Assembly (NCBI RefSeq): GCF_028769735.1 | Contig: NC_088175.1 | Coordinates: 1,922,001-1,986,000 of the forward strand | Length of the DNA stretch: 64,000 nt | Reading direction: 5' to 3' | DNA from: Zonotrichia leucophrys gambelii | Lineage: Eukaryota; Chordata; Aves; Passeriformes; Passerellidae | Part shown: positions 36,901 to 48,900 of the stretch, piece after piece | How the letters are laid out: each line of letters opens with the position of its first letter | How positions within the stretch are numbered: the stretch's first letter is position 1 | Notes under the pieces: model-generated | The model's database searches: none | Told to the model about the DNA's origin: nothing | The model's input: the letters and a program-made list of their open reading frames with translations, nothing else | Position numbers and translations under genes: made by a program

Positions 36901-39900
36901 CCAACTCTGTTGTTCACCCTCTGCTTCACCTTCTGGAGGAACTGGGCTTTCCTCCATCTCTGCTGTCCACAGGCAGGTCTGAGAAGCTGTTCAAATACTC
37001 TGGGTTTTGAAACATGGGCTTAACCAGCTCCCTGCAGAGCTGCTGGTTGGTGGCTGCTGTCTGTGTGACACCACCAGGGCCCTGGGTGCAGAGCTGCACC
37101 TCTGTGTCACTGGGTCATGCTTTGAGTCCCATTTCACTGTTTTCTGCTGCAGCATAAGTTCAAGCTTTTTTCTTCTTCCTCTTGCTGGTATTAACACCCT
37201 GTGTGCTCCTTTTTGGCTGTGATACTTTGTAAAGGCTGACCTAGAACAGAGGCTGGACAGAGCTAAAGAATAAAGTAGGGATTTATTAAAAGGGCTCAAT
37301 AGATCCATCTTGGGCAGCACAAGAGCCCAGCCAGGGCTACACCCAAGATGAACCAAAATGGACACAAAATGTACAGCTGGTCACTGGGTCTCACACTTTT
37401 ATAAGTTCTGCTCCATTTGCATATTGGAGTTAATTGTCCAGTTACAGCTTTAGCTTATGAAGTCCCATCCTTCTTGTTTTTCTCTCTTCAGTCCATGTTG
37501 TTTGAGCTCTTGGGCCTGAGATTTGGATAATTTCTCCTTGGTCCCCAGCTAGAGAAGGAATTGTTTTGTCTCCTTACTCTGTGAAGAGAGCTCACCATCT
37601 CTTAATATAAAGCTCAGAACTGCACACTAAAGCAGCACGGAGTCTGAAAAATATAAAAGCTAAAACCTAATGCATCAGCTGGATTAGTAATTTGTACACC
37701 CCAGAGAGGGCCCAGCAGTGGAAAGGATGCAGGTAGAGGCTGTATTTCCCTGTGACAGCCTCCTAACTCTCTCCAGCCCTTCGTTAGCAAAGATATCTCA
37801 TGGTGAGGCTTCACCTACAGATGTGCATTTATCACCTAACTCCAGCCTGCATCCAACTTATGCATGGCTTTTCTCAAATTCCAGGATCTATCTTGTACTG
37901 ATGATGGCCCTGAGTCCTTGAAGGAACATCTAGGAATGGACAGAGATATTGCAGACATATTTCTCTGTAGAATTCTGCTTTCACATCGCTGTTTGTATTT
38001 GCTGATCTTCTGAGAAAACCTTCATTAGTTATTCTCTGCATCCTGTAGGTTATGCTTGATGGTCGTAGAGGTCTTTGCAGTACCAAATCAGCAAGCAAGA
38101 ATATATCAGCTAGGAAACAAGAGTCAAGAAAAATTGTTATTAAATAGTAACTTAATATCTGGAAGAACAGACCTTGGGTTTGGGGTGGATACTATGTGTC
38201 TTTTTGGGAAAGAGGAACAAAACCTGATCATTTTTTCCATTAACTTTCTCTTTTGTTTTTATTTTCCAGTCCAGCGAGAGTTTACACAGAAGAAAACCTT
38301 CACTAGTTGGATAAATTCAATATTGGCAAAGGTAAATGGGGGTTCTTTAGCCAAGCCATTCAGATATGCTGGTTAGAGATTAAATTTTTTAGGAACAAAG
38401 AAAATTACTACGAGTTTTTTTAGGCCCTGGATGGGAAAAGTAGGCCTGAGAAGCATTTGTTTAGTAAGTGCAGCAGCACTGTATTGGGGCACATCCAAGG
38501 ACACTTGTATGAGGTGGTTTTTGTGTGGATGTCACTCTCCTTACTCATGTGGTAAAACTTGTGGTGGATTGAGGCACATGTCTGAGGGCTTTATGAGTTT
38601 CTGAGTTTACAGTTGGTTTTACTGGGATTAGGTAAGTGTTATTCTATTATGCAATCCAAGAACATGAGTTTAATGAGATGACCTGAGTGACTGGTAAGTA
38701 TTAAAACAAACCACATAGTAGTGGAAGTGCTCTTTAAGCTCTCAGGAAACAGCTCCTGCAGCATGTGCTGGGGCTCTGACTTGCTCAGGTAGAAACAAAA
38801 TATAATTTTGTTTTGGTCTCTCCTTGAGTAGAAACTGCTGAGCTCTGCATAAGTTTGTGTTGTGTGGGTGAAAAGAGGTTTAGTTATGCAGCTCTGTACT
38901 CAAATTTGTACTTAATATTGAGTAAGATCTCAAAATATTAATAACTGCCTCATTTAGCTTTTCTTCTCTCAATTTCTTTTTCTTTTGCCCCAGACCTCCT
39001 TGAAAAATGTGAGTGCTTGAAAGTGAGGCCTAAAATTACCCTTTTAAACACAGAGGCAGGACAAGGAAGAGGGAATAAGACACAAACATAGTAATGGGTT
39101 AAAAGAAGCAGCATGTGACTGTTTAGATGCAGGATTTTTATTGTAGCTTAATGAAAAAAAATAAAGGATGCTAAACATTATTTAACAGCAGAGTAATCTG
39201 TGATGTTCTGTAGTGTGTTGAATTCAAAATAACAGAAGATTGAAATTTATCTTGCAGCATACCCCTCCTTATGTTGTCTCAGACCTGTATACAGACATAC
39301 AGCAGGGACATTTGCTTCTGGATCTGTTGGAAGTGCTTTCAGGTCAACATCTGGTAAGACAGAGTAATAAAAATATTACCTCAATCCTTTGTCAAGTCCA
39401 GCAAAGATTTCTGGATATGCTTAAGTGCAACCATATGAATCATCCCTCTGGGATCATAGAGTTAGTTTCAAGTAACTTATTTTTATACCATTGACTCTGA
39501 AACATGCTGAAGTAAGTTGATCCAAAGTAATTTATGAATTTTTGCTGGACTTCCCTTTTCAAAATATAGAATAAAATTAATTTCTGCAGTTGAAGATATA
39601 ACCTGTTTTTTTTTTTTTTTTTGCGTTGCAGCCACGGGAAAAAGGATTTAATACCTTCCAGTGTAGAAGTAATATAGAAAATGCTTTGACATTTTTAAAG
39701 AGCAGATCAGTGAGTATTAACTTCAAAATTCACAACTAAAGCCAGTTTAGCTAGTGGAACATTTTCTTTGTTAACAATGATCCCTTTTTTCCTCTCCTTA
39801 GCTGAAGCTCATAAATATTCATGTAGCTGACATTATTGAAGGAAAACCTTCCATTGTGCTTGGCCTAATCTGGACCATTATATTTCATTTTCATGTAAGT

Positions 39901-42900
39901 ATTTCAGTGATGTAAGAGAGTTTTAGTAGAGGGGAGAAGCACAAAAATGTGTTGACTTACATGATTGCTAAATAAGATGAATTAGTACTGAACAAAAGAT
40001 TATTTTCTGACATGTGGAAGTGTCATCTCAAGGAGGAGATGCACCAGAGCAGGGCAGTGATGAACAGTACCTAGCTGCACATGGTAGGAAGGAAAGATAC
40101 TGAGATTTTTTTTAAATAACCAGTTAAAAAATAGGCTAAACTTTGTTTGTCTAAGGTCTGTAATGATTAAGCTCCAAAAAGAGCAGATAGTGTGTAATGG
40201 CTCATCCATCTCTCTCTGAGGCAGCCTCACTCCTCAGTACTGACTTTGCTCATAATCTACAATTCTTGTATTATTTTTTTTCAGTAGTAGTGCATGAAAT
40301 AAAGCAAAGGCTGTCAAAGTCATGTTTCTTGCACAATAAGAGTGTGCACCTTGCATGACATGAGTTATGGGGAGGTGTGATAGCCCAGGGCCTTGATTTA
40401 ATCATGGTGTGGGGCTGCAGAGGGTGCTGGGGCCAAGCTGGCTTCTAGGGAGAATTGTGCACCAGTAGGTGCACTGACTGGTGACTGGGGTTCAGGAGAG
40501 CACTAAGAAACAAAGTTTTCCAGCAATATTTAGCCCATATTTTTTTCTGGTAGAGATACTTTGATGCTAAAGACTCTTTTGCTGCTCATGGCCTGTGCAA
40601 TTATCTTTTAACCAAAACCAGGCTTCTCTAACCAAACAGAGATCTCTGAGGTCTGTCAGGTAGGTTTTCCTGCACTCTGAATGAGCAGGCAAACTGACTA
40701 TGCCTGATATTTGTCACTGCTGACAGCAGAAACCACAATGCCATGGTCTGCTGTCAGTGGTTGCAGTAGAATTGACTGAGAAGGTCCCTTGGTGTCATTG
40801 CTGGTACCCACAGCATAACACACAAGTCTTTGGGTGAATATATCCTGCCACAAAAATATTCTGAAGATGGGAATTCAGCATGAAATGGTTCAGATTGTGC
40901 AGATTAAAAAGCCTGGTTTGAGTTTGGGGGGCAGGGAAGCTACTGTTGCAGCTGTGGTTGAGTCCTGTCTAATTCTCTGCTCTTCTACCATTAATTCCTT
41001 GGGAATCTCTCACTGAAGCCTCATTGAGTGTCCCATCTTCTCTGACAGATTGAAGAACTGGCCAGGACACTTGCCTGTACCTACAATCAGCCTTCACCTG
41101 ATGGTCCAGGTGCTGCTGACTCCTCTCCAAAGGCAAACAGATCAGCTAAAAAAAGTGCTAAAATTAAGGAACGGTGGAAGATGTCTGCTACAAAGGCTCT
41201 TTTGTTGTGGGCAAAAGAACAGTGTTCACTGTAAGTTCCAACCAAAACTTATAATTAACATGCTACACTTTGTATTACTCCTTTCCTCTAAGTGTGGTGA
41301 TATTTCCCCCTGTTTTTTAAGATTACTTAGTGACAGCTTAGCAGAACATCCTTTAACTTTCAGTTTTGGTTACCAGTACTTTGAGCATCTGTCAGGCCCC
41401 AAATGTTTTGACATGAGCCCTTTAAATATACTAAAGTGAAGCTCATCTTACTAATTAAACACAACAATGTAATCTGAGTTGTTTGGCTTTTCCTTTTTAA
41501 GGGCTCCTGTGTGATAAGTCTAGTGAAAAGTTTCCATGCTTTACTTGTTTTAATCCTCATGGTTGGCACTGATTCACACAGTCTCATGGTTTTTTTAAAT
41601 ATTTTTTAATGGAAAATGTAGGATTTCTATGATCCCACAACTCATGCTTTTCTGTCAAAACACTGCATGATCCCAAAGGAGGATGCTAATCCTGGTGGTC
41701 CTAGTCCCTAATTCTAACAAGATGTTGCCTTTGCTCGATGTACAGATAGCACTGCTGCTTTCAGGGGGAGTGTTCACAGCACACAGTCTAGAGCAGATAC
41801 AGATATTTACATTTTCTTCAAGGGCTGCTGCTTCACTCCAGGATCTTCCAAATGTGCTTTACAGTAATGTCAGCTCTTTGGGTTGTTTTATTTTCTAATA
41901 AAACCCTACTAATATTCCATGTTATTAGTGGGAGATAAAGGCTTTCATCAGCACATCAGACACTTTCTGCCAGTAGAATGGCACTGAGGTTTGCCTTCTA
42001 GCTGTCTTTTATCAGAAGATTAATTGGCACATCAAAACCAGCTCTTTATCCATGTAATCTTCCTCTTCCTTTTGCCTGTTTTTCAGCAATATTGCTGTCT
42101 GGTTTGCAGTCTCATTTCTGAACTGGCATTATGTTGAAATATTTTGTTACAAGTGAATCCTGTAGGTTTTGGTAAAGAAACAAATCTTTAAAGACTTGGC
42201 CCGTTGTTTTGTGACTGAATCTGATTGCCTGAAACCCCACATCTTTTCCATGCTGTAACATACTCATAACATACAGGCTGTTTTTGGAAAGCTGTCCCAG
42301 AATTCATTGTGGCCTGCATGGCTGGGCACCTCACAGCACTGTTCAGGCTGTGAACATTAATAATAGATGATTCAAGGACACTAAACTAATTGAGAGAAAA
42401 ATAAATACTTTTTCCTGCACTAATAACAATGCTTTTAAGATTTGGATTTTCTAAAATGCCAGTTCTTGGTGTCCATTTTCTGCAGTGCATTTCTTGTTGC
42501 TTTTCCACCCCATAGAAGGCATAGATGTCGAGCACAAAGGTGATATTTAGAGAGGATTTGAATCATCAAGGCTTTATCTTCAGAATGCAGTAGAAGACAA
42601 AAAGAAATAGTCATAGTTTAAAAAGAAGTAATTGTTGTGATTGCTAGTACTGGCTTTGTTGTTGTATGCCTTGTGCAGAAGTTCAGTGACAAGGTGCTTT
42701 TGGATTTGGTTCATACTCCATTTTACTGAATTTATATTATACTTCTAAATTGGTACTTAAATCCTGTTTCTTCAGATATCCTAACATTTTGTTTCCACTC
42801 ATTTCTGGGACAGGCACGGCTCTGTGAGTGTCACTGATTTCAAGTCCAGCTGGCGAAGTGGACTGGCTTTTTTAGCCATCATCCAAACCTTGAGGCCAGG

Positions 42901-45900
42901 TCTGGTTGATCTGGAGAAGGCAAAAGCCAGAAGCAATAAAGAAAACCTGAAAGAGGCTTTCAGAATTGCAGAGCTGGAGCTGAATATCCCACGGCTTCTG
43001 GAGCCTGAAGGTAAATGATGAGCTTTTTTAAAAACCTTTGTTAGTAGGAGTGAGATTAATGTGATCTATAAGACTGTGCTTAAGTTTGAAATGGAACATT
43101 GATGTTTGCTGTAATGCTCAAACCTGAGGGTCTTTATTTTATAACATCATCTGTACTTAAGGACTGTAGGATTTTTGAATTGGCAACAATTGCAGGAACA
43201 GTATGCAGAAGAAAGGATATGAAACTTTCCTGTTCATGGGAGAAACTTTTTCATTACTTAATCATGTTCTATTAAAATATTCCCAAGGAAAAAAATGTTC
43301 ATATTAATTTCTGTCAATGGCATGTTAAGTGAGCTGTTGCAAAATAAACATGTTTATGGTAATGTGTTTTAATAACTGCAGCATAGTGTGTAATTATGTG
43401 ATCAGGCCTAGAAGGCTGCATAATTATGTAAATGCTGAATTGGCTCTTGTAGATGTTGACACTGTGAATCCAGATGAAAAATCAATCATGACTTACGTGG
43501 CTCAGTTTCTGCAATACTCCAAGAATTTGCCTGAGTCTGAGGAAGACATGCAGGTATGTTGTGTGGGTTATCACTGAGGCATTTTCAAATGAATGTGCTT
43601 TCTTTACCCAGTTTATATCTGAGTCAGTAGCACATAGTAGATCCTCTGATTCTGCTAGCTCAAACTGAATTGGTTTGAGCCTTCTGATGCTCCTGTGTGG
43701 TAGAAAAACCTCCATGTTGGTTGGTCCTACAGGTGGAACTGCTGTGCAGATTGTTTTGTTTTCATTTAACTATTGCAGAGTTGTCTTCATGTGTGCTCTG
43801 AAGTCTGTGTAAACATTGGAGGAAAAGCAGATTTGCAGATGCACAGAACAACCAGCTTTAAATTTAGTGGCTGACATGTAAAGTGGACAGAAATTGCCTT
43901 TGACAGATAACACTGACCAGGAACCCACATTTTGTATTCTCTGTATTTTCTTATGAGAGTTTAATTGGTTTTTCACATACTGATGATCTCCTTTCAGCAG
44001 AACTGCAGCCAGGTCTTTTTTTGATGTCTTCATATATCCGGGTGCCAGGTTTAAAATTTTGTCCCTGCAATGTAATAGTGCCTGACTCAAAACTCATCAG
44101 GGTCCCCAGGAGTTATTATTTGTTTTTCAATAACTTTGAATAGATTTTATCATATGCTCAATGAGTGTTGTTTTATGGCACAATGTAAATTAAAAACAAT
44201 GCTTGCAAAATGGAAAAATGAAATTTTCTGCTCTAATTACCAGGAGAAAGTAAGAGAGGCCATGGGCTGGTTGGCTGCACAGGAGGAGAAGTTAGCAAAA
44301 CTGCTGGTGGAAACAGAGAATGAAGCATACTACCAGAAGTACAAAGTAAGTTGCATTTCATGTTCTGTGAAAAGAATCTGTTTCTGTGAATGTTTTTAAT
44401 ATTTTTCATCTTCATTGCCTGAACTGTTAAATAAGCTTTTAAAGAAAACTTGGAAATCTGACGATGTAATTGTTAAATCCCTCATATGATTGAAGGAAAG
44501 GTAGGCTAAATTCTCTCTGTTATGAAAAAGAGATATGTTATTTCATTTTTGAGCAAAGGTTGTGGAAAGAGTAAAGTAGTGTCTTAATTAATTGACGTAG
44601 TTGAAGACTTGGACAAGATTCAAGCACGTAGGCCCTTCACAGAGTAACTTTTGCTATTTCTGTGCTAATTACTACAGTAGGATTTACCCAGCAAATGTTG
44701 TAGAGGAGTAGTTGAATTGCTGGCTCTAGGTTGTGCTGCAGCAAAATTTCCTTTGGCTTATATTGTAGCCAGAGTTTGTAATAAAGTGGCCCATGGGGAA
44801 CTGTGAGAGGAGAAATTTTCCCTTTCTCTTGCTGGGAGGGGAGAACTGTATTCTCACTGCACTAACATTATGTTAAATACAGACTTAGGGAATGGCACCT
44901 ATAATTGCAGACCCAAATATTGCCTGGAGACAAGAATGCCTCTTGCTGTCTTGCCTTTGCATGCATCACACCCTTTGAAGTTAATGGAGCTCCTAGCAGT
45001 GTGTTCAAAGGCAGGACTTGGCTCTGTGAGCCTCCATCCGACGTCTTCTGTGAATTGCTCTTTTATTTTATCTCTAGGAAATGATGTCATTTATGGAAAC
45101 ATTTAACCAAGAGAAAATCCCCTTTCTGCCTGTGTTGTCATCAAAAAGGGGTGAAGCTGAGCTGAGTGAAGGCCAGCAGCAGATGAGGGAACAGTGGGAT
45201 AAAGTGATCTCTCAGGTCAGAGGCATTTCTCTCTCACTCACCCCATTACCAGCATGAGCGTGTGGGATGGATGAAGAAGCCTAAGTCTACCTCAGGAACT
45301 CACACTGGGAAAAATGGGGGAATGATGCTTTTTTTGGGATTATAAAAGAGGTTTGACCCTGAACCTGAAGTCCAGACAGTCTGAGTGGCATTCAGCGCCC
45401 AAGAGGAGGCAGAAGGTGGCTTTTTGTGTGTTACCCTTCTGCCTCCTGAGCCTCAAGACTGAAACATCCCTGGAAATGCATCTGGTTATCTTGAAGCACT
45501 CTTCTGATCAAAGTTTTTGGCCTATTTATGCTTTAAAGGTTTTTTTGGGACACAGTTGGCTCAGAGCACAGACACTGATCTAGTGGGGCCTGGTTGGTCA
45601 GTGCTTTGCAGTGAGGTTGGTGTGTTGGCTCAGATTGGGATGTGTAGGGCCATGCTGGGAATTGCTGGTTTTGGAAGAGATGTTCCCCTGTCAGCCCCAG
45701 CTGTTCATCTCTCTTTCCCCCCCTATTTTTGCGGCTAGTTCACTATAAATTTTCCTGTTTCTGGGCCTTGGAATGGTCACCAGCAAAGGACAGGAATGCC
45801 AAATTCTCTGTGGTGTTGCAGAGGTTACGGGCTGGGAGCAAACCTGGGTTTGAGGTAAACAGGGCTGATTTTAGCTGACTTCATTGGAAACCCTTTTTTT

Positions 45901-48900
45901 TTTTTGACAGGCATGAGGGAGTGGGTTCCTGGGATGTCTTGAGCACCACCTTATGCAGCTTATATCAGCATCTTGGAGATGGGGAAGAAAATAATAGTGA
46001 GAGATTTAATCCACTTGTTTTCCTTTTAAAGATTAACGAGTGGAAAGCAAAGCTGGACCAGATGTTGCCCTCCCCTCTGGATAGCATTGAGGCTTGGCTC
46101 CAGGAGGTGGAACGTCTGCAGGCAGAAGATTTGCCTGATTTACAGGACCCTTTCAAAGCAATGTCTGTCTTCAGAGAAATAATTGTAATATTTAAGGTAT
46201 GCTGATCACAAAGGAAATTCTGCTTCAGTTTGACCTGGCAAAGCACTTGTTATGGAATTGCTGTTTGACATTTTGGGAAGTGGTGTGCATATGTTTGTCT
46301 TCTGAAGATGAAAAGCTCTTCTGAACATACCTTTGAAGAATTATGAGTTTAATTAAATAACTGCATGGGTCTATAAGGCAGGTTTCAGACTTCACTGGGG
46401 GGAGATTAAATTTGAGTACTGCCTCAATGAGTAAATTATGCTATTCTTTTTTATGTGGTTCCTGCAACTTGTTTGTTTGTTAAGTAATATCACAGGATAA
46501 TTACATCTTTATCTTTAAATCTGTACTTAATGCATACCTATTCAGAAAAGCACTTGAGCTTAAGGTTGCATTCCAGGGAGTTCAAGAAGTTTGTGTGTTT
46601 AAAAGTTAAATAGTTCAAGAAGCTTGTGTGTTTAAAGTTAAATATTTGCTGAATCACTCTGTAGTTCTATTCAAGGCAAGGGTATTTTGATACCTTTGTA
46701 CCATGCAAGTTATTTATTCTGATCTTCAAATATTTGTATAGATAATAGTTTAAACATCCTTTTGAATTTGAAAGTTCTGAAAGAGTATATGTGTTGATGC
46801 CTGGCTGGTGATCATAATGCCATACTTGAGTTTTTTATAAACAAATTTGCTGGTTTTGTGACATTGTCCTTAAAGAGAATTGGAAAGAATGGGCAGTGGA
46901 GCTTCTTGCAAGTGGCTTAATAACACTACTCTGTTGTACTGTTTCTAGTCAGTTCCTGATAGGAGAGATGGCTTTTTAACTGGTAACAGTTTTGTCAGTC
47001 TTTAGCCATTTGATCAAAGATTTCTGTTGTGCAACCTAGGTACTTAAAGCATTTTTAAGAGTAAGATAGAGACTGATGTCATTTCTTAAGGCGTTTATTT
47101 TTTTCCCATTAAACATAGATAAAATGATGTCATTCCTTCAGAAGAAGAAACACATTAATGCTTAATTTATGGCAAATCCTCTTTTGTTGGGAAGACATCC
47201 TGCTGAAATTTTTTTCCCCTTTTAGTATGTTGTGTGTAGGGATCATACTGGCAAGGTGGTATCTTATAATGCAAATTTTTAAGATCTAGGAAATCATCCA
47301 CCAGCGCTCATAATTGTCTGTGCTTCAGTGTTAAGATTTCAAAATCCAGTGTTGAAAATCTATGAACTATTTTTGTGGTTGAAGGCTGTTTCAGGATTTC
47401 GCCATTTCCATTAACATGCTTTGTGGCAGATTTTATAAGATAGAAATGAACTTATATTTTTTTTAATATGACACTGAGAAATAGGCTTATCTTCTGTGCA
47501 ATACATGTTATGTTTTATTTTCAGGTAGGGAATTTGGTGCTGAGACACATGCCTGTAAAATATTCCCCAATCACAGGACTCTGGCCATTGAATGGTTAAT
47601 TTGATACCCTGTCTGCCTGGTGTTAGACAGAGATTTATTGAGCAGTCAAATGAACTATGGAGCAGGTGACATAATAAATTTATTCAACAGGTTTTGCTGT
47701 CAGCCTTTGCTAAGGGATAGCAAAGCGCAGCTTAATACCCTGAAGCTGTTAGAATGATGTTTTGTTTCTCCTAAAGATGATAGTGAAAATGCAGAAAAAA
47801 CTGATAGCAGGGTAGTGTAAGGTCTGTGGTCCTTAGATTTAAGTAGATGCACAATGATAAGAGAAATCAGGTAGTATTGCACTAAAAGATGCACTTTAAA
47901 AGGGGATTAGATAAATACTTTTATTGCACTTTAATGAGTAAAGACACTGGGAGATTGTCTTGTGCTGACTAGTTCTTAATAGCTCCTTCCCTAACAGCAG
48001 GTGAGCTGGAGATTCCCAGATGAAATACTCTAGATCAAAATTAATGGCTTACTGTGTCTTGTTCTCCCCAGGGCTTGATGGATTGTTTTGATTCTCACTT
48101 GGACACCCTTCAGTCATTTAAGAATGAAGATGAGAAGAATATGCCACTAGTCTTGCCTGAAAAATTAGAGGAAATGAAAAGAAGGTTGTGATGCTCAAAT
48201 TCCATCTACTTCATGTTGTATTCCAGCTCTGCTATTGACTGGCTCTGCTATTCTGAACAAAGCACATAATTTATCCATGCTTTGCAAAAAAAAAAGCATT
48301 TTTGACCTAAACATAGGCTGACTCTCAAATGGAGGAGGCAGAGATCTCTCATTGGTCCAATGAATGTTTAATTGTGTGTACAGAGTAGAGCTCATTAACA
48401 GGACCTTTTCAGATGCCCTTTGCTAGTGGGGATATGAAACAACCACTAGGGATAGGAAACTTGAATGTTTTCAATGTAAAAATTTCCCTGGTGGCAGGAT
48501 TCTCTAAACTTTTATTTCCACCATTAAAAATCACTGTAATCTTGTACTACTCCAAATATCTGTTGGAGGATATTTATAAAAATGAGCAGTGAATCTGTAT
48601 CCATAACCTGAGATGCTTGGACATACAGGTGGCAGATGTCCCTTTTTTGGGCATTTAAGGTTTTTATACATTGAGTAGACAACATTGACTGCTCAATTGT
48701 TGCTGCTTTAAAAAAAGAATGAACTGTTGCTATCTTAGAATTTAATTCCTGTCTTTAAAGAAAAATGTTTACATATATGTAATTTTGATTTTTTAGGATA
48801 AAATCCTGATACATTAATGCCTTTTGTATCTAATGGTTTTGAATAAACTTTTGGAACTATTTTCTGTTTGCAGATTTAGCAATATTCGTTCTACAAACCC

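Larger units (their letters stand above)
27982..38269 (+). other. SYNE2: SYNE2 intron 2 (10.3 kb)
   Basis: Donor GTAAGT, acceptor TTTTCCAG. It separates the start-codon exon from the CH1 exons. Contains two LTRs (36.3 and 37.2 kb) and otherwise unremarkable DNA; open frames here have no recognisable domain. Confidence 0.75.
43011..45077 (+). other. SYNE2: SYNE2 introns 8-10 (with exons 9 and 10 between)
   Basis: Introns of 442, 690 and 732 bp; no feature recognised outside the exons. Confidence 0.8.

Noticed and set aside
27903..43553. SYNE1 (nesprin-1) as the gene identity
   Set aside because: The N-terminal IDDLH segment, the FQCRSNIENALTFL block and the rod motifs (KTKGLIKEHE, IGLKDPT) fit nesprin-2 better.
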